A DNA stretch of 64,000 nucleotides. It comes from Streptomyces sp. NRRL S-340. GTDB lineage: Bacteria; Actinomycetota; Actinomycetes; Streptomycetales; Streptomycetaceae. Made by a program: the position numbers and the translations under genes. The notes beneath the pieces were generated by a model that was not told the DNA's origin, made no database searches, and worked only from the letters and a program-made list of their open reading frames with translations. This document shows positions 32,192 to 42,867 of this stretch, one piece after another. Location of the stretch: assembly GCF_000720185.1 (NCBI RefSeq), contig NZ_JOIY01000032.1, positions 1 to 64,000 of the forward strand, read 5' to 3'. Numbering within the stretch: the first letter of the stretch is position 1; each line of letters starts with the position of its first letter.

Positions 32192-32441
32192 GGCGGCACG
32201 ATAGCCCGGAGCGGTGCCGGCGGGACTCTGTTTCCCGGGCCGCCCTGGGCCGTCCCTGGGCCGTGCGAGGGTGCCCGAGGCCACCCAACGGCGACCGACA
32301 GTGACAGGCGCCCCTCAGTCACCACCGGCGAAACCCCAGCTCAGAGCCCCGCCGCCCTACTGGTTTCCATCCAGGGGTGGCGGTCAGGCAAGATGGGGTG
32401 TATCTGCCCACTGCCAGATTCAAGCTGCCGGACGGTTTCTC

Positions 32442-34106
<1,665 letters not shown>

Positions 34107-34114
34107 GCCGGCAG

Positions 34115-34528
34115 ATGCGCCACACATACCGCTGCCCCCTGCGCTGGGCGGACATGGACGCGTACGGCCACGTCAACAACGTGGTCTTCCTCCGCTACCT
34201 GGAGGAGGCCCGTATCGACTTCCTGTTCCGCCCGGACAAGCAGTTCAAGCAGGGGTCCGTGGTGGCGCGCCACGAGATCGACTACAAGCGGCAGCTCGTC
34301 CACCGGCACGAGCCGGTGGACATCGAGCTGTGGGTCACCGAGATCAGGGCCGCCTCCTTCACCCTCGGCTACGAGGTGAAGGACGGCGACCAGGTCTACG
34401 TCCGGGCCTCCACGGTGATCGTGCCGTTCGACTTCGAGGCGCAGCGGCCCCGCAGGCTCACCGAGGAGGAGCGCGAGTTCCTGCGCGAGTACCGGGACAC
34501 GGACGAGGAGGAGGCCGTCGCCGCATGA
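34115..34528 (+). CDS. Acyl-CoA thioesterase (4HBT hot-dog fold)
   Basis: 137 residues. The 4-hydroxybenzoyl-CoA thioesterase signature CPLRWADMDAYGHVNNVVFL includes the catalytic Asp, followed by RYLEEARIDFLF and a hot-dog beta sheet (VDIELWVTEIRAASFTLGY). The length fits a single-domain YbgC-type enzyme that hydrolyses short or aromatic acyl-CoA. It begins eight bases after ettA and overlaps the next gene by four bases (ATGA at 34525-34528), so the three genes probably form one transcript. Confidence 0.88.
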   Translation: MRHTYRCPLRWADMDAYGHVNNVVFLRYLEEARIDFLFRPDKQFKQGSVVARHEIDYKRQLVHRHEPVDIELWVTEIRAASFTLGYEVKDGDQVYVRASTVIVPFDFEAQRPRRLTEEEREFLREYRDTDEEEAVAA

Positions 34529-35241
34529 CGGTGCTCCACCTCGCCGACGAGACGGAGGCGGCCGACCTCGCCGCCTTCCTCTCCCGGCTGCTCCACTACG
34601 ACCGGGCCGCCGCCGTCCGCCTCCAAGCGGCCGGGACGGCCCTGGCGGTGTTCGGGCGGCCGGCCTCCTTCGAGGTGCTGGCCGTACGCGCGGTCGCTCT
34701 GGCCAAGCCCTACGAGGACGGGCTCGCCGTCGCCCTCGACGTGACCGTCTCCGCGGGGGAACTCCTGGAGTCCGTCGACGAGAAGGCGGCAACGGCCGCC
34801 GTCCCGGCCGCGGTGACCGGGCCGCCGTGGGCGGGCGTGCTGCCCCCGCGCGGCGGCTGGCGGGCGGAGCGGGGGCTTCCCCCGGCCGACTCCCTGCGCG
34901 CCCTGGTCTCCGGGGCCGTCGCCGAGTTCCGCGCCCGCACGGAGGAACTGGCGCCAGAGGCCCGTACCCGCGGTGAACTCGACCGGATCGGGCGGGAGAT
35001 CTGGTCCCGGACGGTCGCGCCGACCGGGCTGCCCGTGCGGGCCGTGCACGCCGCGCAGTCCCTCGGTTTCCTGCGGCCGGCCGCGCCCGTCGGCGCCGCC
35101 GGCCCCCTCGGCGGCCCGCCCGCCGCGCCGGACGGCCTCGCGCTGTTCTCGTCGGGCGCCTGGCTCCGGCTGCGCACTCCGTACGGGTCGATAGCCGTAC
35201 GGCGGGCCGGCCTCGGCACGCTGGGCGTCAGCGTCCGCTGA
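34525..35241 (+). CDS. Conserved actinobacterial hypothetical protein
   Basis: 238 residues, soluble, Ala/Leu/Arg/Pro-rich. No motif that I recognise. The N-terminus VLHLADETEAADLAAFLSRL and middle WAGVLPPRGGWRAERGL segments look conserved in style rather than low-complexity, and the C-terminus ends in a beta-rich WLRLRTPYGSIAVRRAGLG. Translational coupling to the thioesterase (ATGA overlap) suggests a linked role. It is convergent with the ABC exporter genes. Confidence 0.72.
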   Translation: MTVLHLADETEAADLAAFLSRLLHYDRAAAVRLQAAGTALAVFGRPASFEVLAVRAVALAKPYEDGLAVALDVTVSAGELLESVDEKAATAAVPAAVTGPPWAGVLPPRGGWRAERGLPPADSLRALVSGAVAEFRARTEELAPEARTRGELDRIGREIWSRTVAPTGLPVRAVHAAQSLGFLRPAAPVGAAGPLGGPPAAPDGLALFSSGAWLRLRTPYGSIAVRRAGLGTLGVSVR

Positions 35242-35253
35242 GACGGCGCCGCC

Positions 35254-35537
35254 CGGCCACCGTCCGCTGGGTGATTCCGCTCAGCCTGCCGAGCAGCTCC
35301 GCGCTGCCGGGCGGCCACCACCCCGCCGGGCAGTCCTGCTCAGCCTGCCGGGCGGCCACCTCCCGCCGGGCGTCCTGTCCTGCCCACCAGGCGGCCACAT
35401 CCCGCCGGTCAGTCTCGCCCGGCCCCCGGGCGGCCACCGTCCGCTGGATGATTCAGCTCAGCCTGCCGGGCAGCTCCGCGCTGCCGGGCGGCCACCACCC
35501 CGCCGGGCAGTCCTGCTCAGCCTGCCGGGCGGCCACC
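35254..35537. repeat. 107-bp direct repeat (two copies, 177-bp period) in convergent intergenic region
   Basis: Copy 1 is 35254-35360 and copy 2 is 35431-35537, with only a few mismatches; both start CGGCCACCGTCCGCTGG. Shorter GCCGGGCGGCCACC modules recur between and after them (to about 35600), each containing the palindrome CCGCCGGGCGG or a variant. The whole 35242-35611 gap between convergent genes is made of these modules and holds no convincing gene. Confidence 0.85.
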
Positions 35538-35611
35538 GCCCGCCGGGCAGTCTCGCCCGGCCCGCCGGGCCGCCACCCTCCGCCGGGCGGCCATCGCCCC
35601 GTGCTGCCGGT

Positions 35612-36571
35612 TCAGTCCTGTTCGCTGTCGTCCGGCCACACGGCGATGTGGTCCGGCTCCAGTTCCAGGGCCACGCGGTCGCGCATCCCGAGGGCCTGGG
35701 TGTAGTCGGCCGGCAACTGGAGGCGTCCGGCGCGGTCCAGCATGGCGTACTCGCGGCTGACCAGCCGCTCGGCGCCCGTCGCCTCGTCCACCTCGCTGCG
35801 GCGCAGCACCTCCGTGGAGGTGCGGCCGTCGCGGATGGCGACCGTGCGGCGGACCTCGGTGGCCACCGCCTGGTCGTGGGTGACGATGACGATGGTGGTG
35901 CCCAGGCGTTCGTTGGCGGTGCGGAAGGCGGCGAAGACCTGCTCGCCGGTGTGGGAATCGAGTTCACCGGTGGGTTCGTCGGCGAGCAGCACGGCGGGGT
36001 TGTTGGCGAGGGCCACCGCGATGGCGACGCGCTGCTGCTGGCCGCCGGACATCTGGTGCGGGCGCCGGTCGCGGCACTCGCCGACCTCCAGCATCTCCAG
36101 CAGTTCCAGCGCCCGTTCGGCCTTGGCGCGGCGGGTGCGGCCGCGGGAGCCGGACAGCTGCATGGGCAGGGCGACGTTCTGCGCGGCGGTCAGGTAGGGC
36201 AGCAGGTTGCGGGAGGTCTGCTGCCAGACGAAACCGACGACCTCGCGGCGGTAGCGCAGCCGGTCCTTCGCGGTCATGGCGAGCAGGTCGTGGTCCCCGA
36301 CCCGGGCCGCGCCCGCCGTGGGCGTGTCCAGGCCGGCGAGGATGTTCATGAGGGTGGACTTGCCGCTGCCGGACGCGCCGACCAGAGCCATCAGCTCCCC
36401 CTGGCGCACCAGCAGGTCGAGCCCCTGGAGGGCCTGCACCTCCACGCCGTCGGTGGAGAAGATGCGCACCAGCCGGTCGCAGGTGATCAGGGCGTCGTGG
36501 CCGTAGGCCGGGCGGGTGCGGTCCTCGGTGGCGCGCCGGGCCAGGTCGGCAAGGGTGGGGTTCGTCGTCAT
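35612..36571 (-). CDS. MacB-type ABC exporter ATPase with C-terminal AbrB-like segment
   Basis: 319 residues. The ABC domain (about 28-245) has Walker A GASGSGKST, a Q-loop in FVWQQTSRNLLPY, signature MSGGQQQR, Walker B VLLADEPTGELD and H-loop VTHD, all intact. After it come about 55 residues, YAMLDRAGRLQLPADYTQAL then GMRDRVALELEPDHIAV, which read like one swapped-hairpin AbrB/MazE domain. ATG 36571 overlaps the stop of a 93-codon frame and lies downstream of two FtsX-like permeases, so it energises them. Lipoprotein or peptide export is the usual family role. Confidence 0.88.
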   Translation of the reverse strand: MTTNPTLADLARRATEDRTRPAYGHDALITCDRLVRIFSTDGVEVQALQGLDLLVRQGELMALVGASGSGKSTLMNILAGLDTPTAGAARVGDHDLLAMTAKDRLRYRREVVGFVWQQTSRNLLPYLTAAQNVALPMQLSGSRGRTRRAKAERALELLEMLEVGECRDRRPHQMSGGQQQRVAIAVALANNPAVLLADEPTGELDSHTGEQVFAAFRTANERLGTTIVIVTHDQAVATEVRRTVAIRDGRTSTEVLRRSEVDEATGAERLVSREYAMLDRAGRLQLPADYTQALGMRDRVALELEPDHIAVWPDDSEQD

Positions 36572-36849
36572 CGGAAGACTCCTGCACGGCGGCTGAGACG
36601 GCTACGGCGGCTACGAGGGTCTCGTCCACGGCGGTCGCCGGTGCCGTGACCGCCGTTACGGCTGAGGCAGTTGCTGGTGCCGCTGCCACTGGTGCGGCCA
36701 CGGCGACGGCGGTTCCCGCTGCCGCGACCGCTGTCACGGCCCGGGCCGTGGCGGTTCCCGCCGCTGCCGTCGTCGTCGTCGCGACAGCCAGGGCGGCCAG
36801 GGCGGCCGGCGGGACCGGCCGCGCGGCTGGGCGGCGGGTACGGGCTCAT
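36568..36849 (-). CDS. Possible 93-residue Arg/Gly-rich protein between permease and ATPase genes
   Basis: The frame starts at ATG 36849, overlapping the permease stop (ATGA at 36846-36849), and ends at TGA 36568-36570, overlapping the ATPase start (ATGA at 36568-36571). Composition is Arg, Gly, Ser, Asp and Asn with a DDDD run and two Cys, and no membrane segment. The dual 4-bp overlap is exactly the coupling seen elsewhere in this genome and argues for translation, but the low complexity and lack of a known family leave doubt. It could also simply be a spacer kept open by chance. Confidence 0.4.
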   Translation of the reverse strand: MSPYPPPSRAAGPAGRPGRPGCRDDDDGSGGNRHGPGRDSGRGSGNRRRRGRTSGSGTSNCLSRNGGHGTGDRRGRDPRSRRSRLSRRAGVFR

Positions 36850-39590
36850 CGCGCGTCCCCCGCCCGCAGCTCCCGTACGGAGCCCCTGCGGCCCGTCCAC
36901 CACGCCTGTCCGACGGCGACGGCGACCGCCAGCACCAGGACCCCCGCCGCCGGCAGGGCCAGCGACAGCGGATCGGTGCGCAGCACGTTCTCGCCGGCCG
37001 AGACGGCGCTGGAGGGCAGCGCGATGGTCGTCAGGTCGATCCCGGGCGACAGCAGGCGGATGGTCGCCCAGCCCGTCAGCGCGCCGCCCGCCGCGGCGAG
37101 CACGGCCTGCGGGAGGGACTCCAGGACGAGGAGGCGGCGGCCCTGGGCGCGGGTGAGGCCCATGGTGCGCAGGCGGGCGAGCAGCGCGGTGCGCTCGGGC
37201 GCGGCCCGCAGCAGGGCCAGCAGCAGGGCGAGCACCGCGTAACCGGTGCCGGCCGCCACCGCCGCCGTGTAGATGTGCTCGGCGCCGGACTGGAGGGGCG
37301 AGTCGACGTACCGGGCCCGTTCGGCGGAGCGCAGCTGCACGCCCACGGACGTTCCCGCCGCCCGGCGCAGCGCGCCCGCGTCCAGGTGGTCGCCGGTCAG
37401 CAGCAGCGTGCTCGTGCGGGCGGCCTGGCGGCTCAGTCCGGCCCGGTCCACGACGAGGAAGCGGGTGCCGATCACGGCCGGTGTCCGGTCCCGGACGACG
37501 GCGATCCGGACGGTGACCGTGGTCCCGTCGTCCAGCCGGACCGGGAAGGGCCGGGTGCCGTAGGCCTGGGCGGCCGACGGGGAGGCCAGCGCGGGCAGCG
37601 GCGCCTTCGGGTCGCCGGCCGGCCGCCGCAGTGCGTCCTCGGAGAACGCGCCGAGTCCGGTGCGGCGGGCCAGGGCCGCGTAGTCGGCGGGGGCCACGGC
37701 CGCCAGGGTGGTCTGTGTCAGGTTGTCGCCCGCCTTGGCCTCGTAGTTGACGCCCGCCTCGGTCACCGCGCGCACGCCGGGCAGCTTGCGCACCCGGTCG
37801 GACAGCGCGGCCGGCAGCACCCCGGTGCCCTCGACGCGGCCGTCGGCGCCGACGGCGATGAGCGCGGCGTGGTCGCGCGCGTCGGCCACCCCCGCCAGGA
37901 CGGAGCCGCCGAACGCGGCGGTGGTCAGCGCGGTCAGCAGGGCGAGCAGGGGCAGCACCGCGGACACGGACGTACGGCCCGCACGGGCCAGGGAGAGATG
38001 ACCGACCGCCCCGCGCAGCCGTCCGGCCGGGCCCGTCAGCCAGCGCAACGGCAGCGGGTACAGCCGGACCAGGACGAGGGCCGCGATCACCCCCACCAGC
38101 ACCGGTGCCAGTGAGACCAGCTGGTTCCCGGAGGCGTCGGAGGCGCCGGAGACTCCGCGCCGGCGCAGGGCCTCCACCGCCGCGGCGGCGATCACCAGCA
38201 GCGTCAGCTCGGCGACCGTACGGCGCCGGGAGGGACGTACGGAGACCGTGTCCTCGCGCGGGCCGTGCAGGCGCACCAGCCGGTGCGCCGCCGCCGCGCG
38301 CAACGGGAGCGCGAGGCAGGCGACGGCCGTGACGGCGGCGGCCGCGAGGAGCGCCGGGAGGCGGCGGCCCTCGGGGACGGCGAGCAGCGCCGCGCCCAGT
38401 CCGAGCGCCCCGGCGGGCAGGGCGACCACCGCGGTCTCGGCCAGCAGCCGTCCGGTCAGGCCGCGCAGCGAGGCGCCGCGGGCGCGCAGCAGGGTGAGTT
38501 CGGCGCGGCGGCGGTCGGCGGCCAGGCCGCCCGCCATCATCAGGACCACCGCGGCGACGGTCGCGCTGCCGAACGCGGCGACCGCGACCAGCGGGCCGAT
38601 GCTCGCGGTCAGGCGGTCGTAGGAGGTGAGGACGTCGTCGAGTTCGGTGCTCGCCTGCGCGGCCGGGTCGGTGGCCGCGCGCATCCGCCCGAGACCGGGG
38701 CCGGCCTCCAGGGTGGCGACCGCCGACTTCAGCCGGCCGAGGTCGTGGGCGTGCAGGGTGCCGCTGTCGGGGGCGATCTGCCAGTAGCGGACCGGTTTGC
38801 CGTTGGTGGCCAGCAGGGCCGGGGCCGCCTGCGGCGGGAGCAGCACCGCGCCGAGCCAGTAGTACATCGGGTCGCTGCTGCCGGGCACCCGCATCAGGGC
38901 GGGGGAGCGCAGCAGCGACTCGGTCGCCCAGTAGGCGCCGTCGGGCACGCGGGGCGTGACGATGCCGGTGACGCGGACGGCGAGCGGGGCGCGGGAGACG
39001 GCGGGCAGGTGGAGGACCGAACCCGCCTCGATGTGCAGGCCGCGGGCGGTCTCGGCGGTGACCGCGGCCTCCACCTCGGCGGTCTCGGCGGTGACCGGAC
39101 CGTTCGCGCGGGGCAGCCGCCCGGCGCGCAGGGAGGAGTGCGCGGCGAGTCCGTTCTGCGCGACGAGGCGGATCTGCGCCGGGATGCCGCTGGGCCGTGG
39201 GATCCACGCGTCCGGCGCTTCCAGGTCGGCGGTGTTCTGCACGCCGTACGACGACTGGCCGCGGTCGACGGCGAGCGGGCCGGGGACGGCGTCGGCGATC
39301 CTGTCGAACTGGCGGCCGAGGGCCTGCGGCAGCAGCGCCCGTTCCCGCTCGGCGGCCGGGAGCTGGAGACCGGGCTGCGGGGCGCTCACCGTCAGCGTGG
39401 TGCGTTTCGGGGTCGCCTGCTCGACGGCCCGGCCCAGGCCCGCGTCCTCGTAGTGGTCCAGGGCGCGCGGGAAGGCGGCGGCCAGGCACGCGGTCAGCGC
39501 GACCAGCAGGGCGAGGGCGGCTGCGGCGCCCGGCGCGGTGCGCAGCCGTACCCGGACCCAGGCGGGAGCGACGGTGTTCACCTCACTCAC
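36846..39590 (-). CDS. FtsX-like ABC exporter permease (second)
   Basis: 914 residues. One N-terminal helix (about 22-42), a large extracytoplasmic region, then a helix cluster near 325-460, a second external domain, and three terminal helices (ending VLRTDPLSLALPAAGVLVLA), the duplicated FtsX/MacB layout. The transmembrane clusters carry the FtsX hallmarks RRRAELTLLRARGASLRGL and LARLRTMGLTRAQGRRLLV. It overlaps the other permease gene by eight bases and is followed by the ATPase. Substrate unknown; this family often handles surface lipoproteins or antimicrobial peptides. Confidence 0.88.
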   Translation of the reverse strand: MSEVNTVAPAWVRVRLRTAPGAAAALALLVALTACLAAAFPRALDHYEDAGLGRAVEQATPKRTTLTVSAPQPGLQLPAAERERALLPQALGRQFDRIADAVPGPLAVDRGQSSYGVQNTADLEAPDAWIPRPSGIPAQIRLVAQNGLAAHSSLRAGRLPRANGPVTAETAEVEAAVTAETARGLHIEAGSVLHLPAVSRAPLAVRVTGIVTPRVPDGAYWATESLLRSPALMRVPGSSDPMYYWLGAVLLPPQAAPALLATNGKPVRYWQIAPDSGTLHAHDLGRLKSAVATLEAGPGLGRMRAATDPAAQASTELDDVLTSYDRLTASIGPLVAVAAFGSATVAAVVLMMAGGLAADRRRAELTLLRARGASLRGLTGRLLAETAVVALPAGALGLGAALLAVPEGRRLPALLAAAAVTAVACLALPLRAAAAHRLVRLHGPREDTVSVRPSRRRTVAELTLLVIAAAAVEALRRRGVSGASDASGNQLVSLAPVLVGVIAALVLVRLYPLPLRWLTGPAGRLRGAVGHLSLARAGRTSVSAVLPLLALLTALTTAAFGGSVLAGVADARDHAALIAVGADGRVEGTGVLPAALSDRVRKLPGVRAVTEAGVNYEAKAGDNLTQTTLAAVAPADYAALARRTGLGAFSEDALRRPAGDPKAPLPALASPSAAQAYGTRPFPVRLDDGTTVTVRIAVVRDRTPAVIGTRFLVVDRAGLSRQAARTSTLLLTGDHLDAGALRRAAGTSVGVQLRSAERARYVDSPLQSGAEHIYTAAVAAGTGYAVLALLLALLRAAPERTALLARLRTMGLTRAQGRRLLVLESLPQAVLAAAGGALTGWATIRLLSPGIDLTTIALPSSAVSAGENVLRTDPLSLALPAAGVLVLAVAVAVGQAWWTGRRGSVRELRAGDAR

Positions 39591-42500
39591 CTCCGCGGTC
39601 TCGAAGGGACACCGCCGGGTCGGCCCGGCGCAGGGTCAGCACCGCCGTGACGACGAGCGGCGCGGCGGCGACGGCGGCCAGCAGCAGCGCCACTTGGCCC
39701 ACCGGCAGTTCGACCAGCACCGCCGGTACCGGTTTCGTGGCCTGCCCGGTCAGCACGATCAGCGGGATCACGGCCCGGGTCAGCACGGCGCCCAGCGCCA
39801 CGCCGACCACCAGGCCCAGGGCCACCAGCACGCCCTGTTCGGCGGCGAGCATCCGGGCGAGCTGGCGGCGCGGGGCGCCCAGGGCGCGCAGCACGGCGAA
39901 CTCGGCGTCCCTCTCGCGCAGCGCCCCGGCCGCGCTGACCGCGAAGCCGAGCGCGGCCAGCGCCGCCGCCACGGCCGCGGCCGCGGTGAACGCGGCGGCC
40001 GGTCCGGCGCCGAACGGGTCGTCGCGCAGGCTGTCGGCGATCTCCTCGCGCACCACCACTCGCGCCGGGTCGACGTCGGGCAGGGAGCGCAGGTCCGCGG
40101 CGACGGCGCTCGCGTACCGGGGGACGGTGCGCAGCCACCACTCGGTGGGCTCGGCGTTCTCGCCGTAGCGGGTCTGGAGCATCCGGTTGACCGCCCGCAG
40201 GTCGACGAGGAGGCCGCCGCCGTCGTGCGCGGCGTCCGGCGAGGCGCTCTGCGCCGCCCCGGCGGTGGTCGGCAGCTCCCGCACCGCGCGCACGATCCGC
40301 ACCGGGAGGTTGCGGCCGGCGAACGTCACGTCCATGCGCTGGCCCGGGTGGGCCCCGGCGGCGGTCAGGAAGCGGTCGGTGGCCACGGCCGCGATCTCCT
40401 CCTGGGCGGGCTGGGTGACCTGGAGCCGCACGGCGACGGCCGAGCCCTCCGCCCACATGTCCTGGTGCGGCACGTAGCCGGTGCCGTAGGCGACCGTCAG
40501 CGGGCGGCCGGCGGCCACCTCGGCGGCGCCCGGGGTGTTCCTGCCGTCGGGGAGGGGGTCCGCGCCGCCGGAGGACACCGCGGTCCAGGCGGTGGGCAGC
40601 GTCAGCTTCGTCACCGTCCCGCCGCTGCCGTCGGCCTCGGCGGCCGAGACGGTCAGGCGGTGGCGCGCGGCCCGGTCGACGGGCTGGGGAACGCTCAGGT
40701 CGAGACCGGTGAGCGTCAGGGGCCCCGCGGCGGGGGGCAGGTCCACGTCGAGGGGACGGGCGCGGCCGTCGGCGGGCAGCGAGGGCAGCGCCTTGCGGTA
40801 GGGGACGCCGTAGCGGTCCTCCAGGGTGACCGCCAGGTCCACCGTGGCGGCCGGGTGCCCGGCCGGGGAACTGCGCACGGCCGTCGTCAGCCGCAGCCGG
40901 GCGGTGCCCGCGGGCAGCTTCAGCCCCGCCGTCGCCGCCCGGGGCGCCAGTCCCTTCAGCAGCGGACCCACCGGCTGGGACGACAGGTCGCCGCGCATCA
41001 GCACGGTGCCCGCCGCGCCGGCGGTGTCCAGGGCGAGCACGGTCCCGGTCCGGTCGGCGGACATCGGCAGCGAGGCGCGCACGGCGGGGGCCGCGGAGTC
41101 GACGTGCGGGACGGACGCGTACTGCTCGCTGCGGCCCAGGCCCCCCGCCCCGGCGTCCAGGACCCGCACCGGCGCACCGGCGAGGAAGTCGGCCTGGTCG
41201 TCCTGCGAACGGTTCCAGGAGGCGCCCTGGCCGATCGCCAGCATGCCCAGCGCGATGGCCAGCACCAGCAGCAGCACCGGACCGGCACCGCGCGTCGGGC
41301 GGCGGCTGAACTGCCAGCCCGCCAGCGCCGTCGGCAGCCCGCGCCCGCCGGCCGCCCGGCGCTCGGCGAGACGGGCCACCGGCGGCAGCAGCCGCAGCGT
41401 CAGCACGGTGCCGGCCAGCAGGGCGAGCGCGGGCGCGGTCACGAGCAGCGGGTCGATGCCGAGGGCGCCCGTACCGCTGTCGCCGACCGCGCCGGAGGAC
41501 TGCCGGTTCAGCTGCCAGTACGCCACCGCGGCCACCGCCAGCAGACCCACGTCCGCGCCGGCCCGCAGCGGCGCGGGCAGCGCGCGGGCCCGCCGGCCGG
41601 GCGCGAGGGACGACGTCAGGGCGGGCAGCGTCACGGCCAGCGCACAGCCCAGCGCCACCCCGGCCGCCACCAGCCACACCCCGGGCCCGCCCGTCGCCGG
41701 GACGTCCGGGTGCAGCCCGATCCGGGCCAGGGCACCGCGCCCGGCCAGCAGCCGGGTCAGCGGACCGGCCAGCAGGGGCGCGCACACCACGGCCGGCACG
41801 GCGAGCAGCAGCGCCTCCGTGGCGGCCAGGCCCGCCAGCCGGGCCCGGGAACCGCCGCGGGCCCGCAGCAGCCGGGTCTCACCGGCGCGCTCGCTGCTCA
41901 GCAGCCGGGCCACCAGCAGCAGCGCGTACCCGGCCAGCAGCGCCAGCTGGAGCGCCGCGATCAGCAGCGTCGAGCGGGCGACCAGCAGGGAGCGGTCGAT
42001 CCGGTCCAGGACGTCGGGCAGCGAGGTGGTGACGGTCGGCTCGCCGCCGGTCGCGCTCGTCCTCTTCAGGGCGGCCGCGCCCGAGCGGACGGCGTCGCGC
42101 AGCGCGCCGGTCCGGCCGGTGGTCAGCGTGGAGAAGTCGGCCGAGGCCTGCCAGGCGGTCTGTCCCGCGCTCACCCGGCCCCCGGCGAGGACACCGGCGT
42201 CGGCGAGGAGCGGGCCGTACGTCGTGAAGTCGACCTTGCGGATGCCGCGCCCGCCCAGGTCGTCCAGCTGCCAGTACGGCGCGTCGGCCGAGGCGGGCCG
42301 GTACAGGCCGGTGATCCGTACGCGGGCCTGGTGGTCACCGAGCCGGTCGTCGAGGGTCAGCCGGGCGCCGGGCTCCAGGCCCAGGCGCCGCGCCGCCGCC
42401 TGCGGCAGGGCGGCCTCCAGGTCGCCGCCGGCCGTGGTGCGCGGCAGACGCCCGGAGACGAGCCGCACCTGGGCGGTGTCGAGGGCGGCGAAGTACGTCA

Positions 42501-42867
42501 GGTCCGGGTCGCCGGAGCGGGCGGCGGGCGGCTGGAGCGAACGCGGGAGGGCGTAGGGGCCGGAGCGGGCCAGGGACCGCACGGTCACCGGCAGTCCGTC
42601 GAAGGCGCCGCGGGCCCGCTCGCGTACGGCCGCGTCGGCGGCGGCGCGGGACCGCGGCGGCACGTCGGCCTTGACGACCAGGGTGGCGGCGGCCGCGTTG
42701 CGCGGGTCCCGCAGCGAGTGGCGCAGCGAGGCGTCCCCGATCGCGCCGGAGTAGGCGGTGAGCGTCGCCAGCACCGCCGTGGTCAGCAGGACCGAGAGCA
42801 CGGCGGCGGCCAGGAGCAGCCGGTGCGCGCGCGCCCGCGACAGGACGAATCCCGTGAATCCCCCCAC
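39583..42867 (-). CDS. FtsX-like ABC exporter permease (first)
   Basis: 1094 residues. N-terminal helix (ARAHRLLLAAAVLSVLLTT), a large external domain, a helix block around 330-520, a second external domain and a C-terminal block of helices. FtsX cores are seen as ETRLLRARGGSRARLAGLAA and LRERDAEFAVLRALGAPRRQ. It is the first gene of the exporter operon and overlaps the next permease by eight bases, which indicates a heterodimeric exporter. The start is ATG (42865-42867). Nothing reveals the cargo. Confidence 0.88.
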   Translation of the reverse strand: MGGFTGFVLSRARAHRLLLAAAVLSVLLTTAVLATLTAYSGAIGDASLRHSLRDPRNAAAATLVVKADVPPRSRAAADAAVRERARGAFDGLPVTVRSLARSGPYALPRSLQPPAARSGDPDLTYFAALDTAQVRLVSGRLPRTTAGGDLEAALPQAAARRLGLEPGARLTLDDRLGDHQARVRITGLYRPASADAPYWQLDDLGGRGIRKVDFTTYGPLLADAGVLAGGRVSAGQTAWQASADFSTLTTGRTGALRDAVRSGAAALKRTSATGGEPTVTTSLPDVLDRIDRSLLVARSTLLIAALQLALLAGYALLLVARLLSSERAGETRLLRARGGSRARLAGLAATEALLLAVPAVVCAPLLAGPLTRLLAGRGALARIGLHPDVPATGGPGVWLVAAGVALGCALAVTLPALTSSLAPGRRARALPAPLRAGADVGLLAVAAVAYWQLNRQSSGAVGDSGTGALGIDPLLVTAPALALLAGTVLTLRLLPPVARLAERRAAGGRGLPTALAGWQFSRRPTRGAGPVLLLVLAIALGMLAIGQGASWNRSQDDQADFLAGAPVRVLDAGAGGLGRSEQYASVPHVDSAAPAVRASLPMSADRTGTVLALDTAGAAGTVLMRGDLSSQPVGPLLKGLAPRAATAGLKLPAGTARLRLTTAVRSSPAGHPAATVDLAVTLEDRYGVPYRKALPSLPADGRARPLDVDLPPAAGPLTLTGLDLSVPQPVDRAARHRLTVSAAEADGSGGTVTKLTLPTAWTAVSSGGADPLPDGRNTPGAAEVAAGRPLTVAYGTGYVPHQDMWAEGSAVAVRLQVTQPAQEEIAAVATDRFLTAAGAHPGQRMDVTFAGRNLPVRIVRAVRELPTTAGAAQSASPDAAHDGGGLLVDLRAVNRMLQTRYGENAEPTEWWLRTVPRYASAVAADLRSLPDVDPARVVVREEIADSLRDDPFGAGPAAAFTAAAAVAAALAALGFAVSAAGALRERDAEFAVLRALGAPRRQLARMLAAEQGVLVALGLVVGVALGAVLTRAVIPLIVLTGQATKPVPAVLVELPVGQVALLLAAVAAAPLVVTAVLTLRRADPAVSLRDRGGE

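Noticed and set aside
22162..32441. tRNA-linked integrative element spanning from tRNA-Arg to the islet
   Set aside because: No integrase, excisionase or duplicated tRNA 3' end is visible, and core genes (ssbB, GTPases) lie between the tRNA and the islet.
35271..35705. 144-codon + strand frame through the direct-repeat region
   Set aside because: It only translates the repeat modules and has no start context; the repeats explain the open frame.
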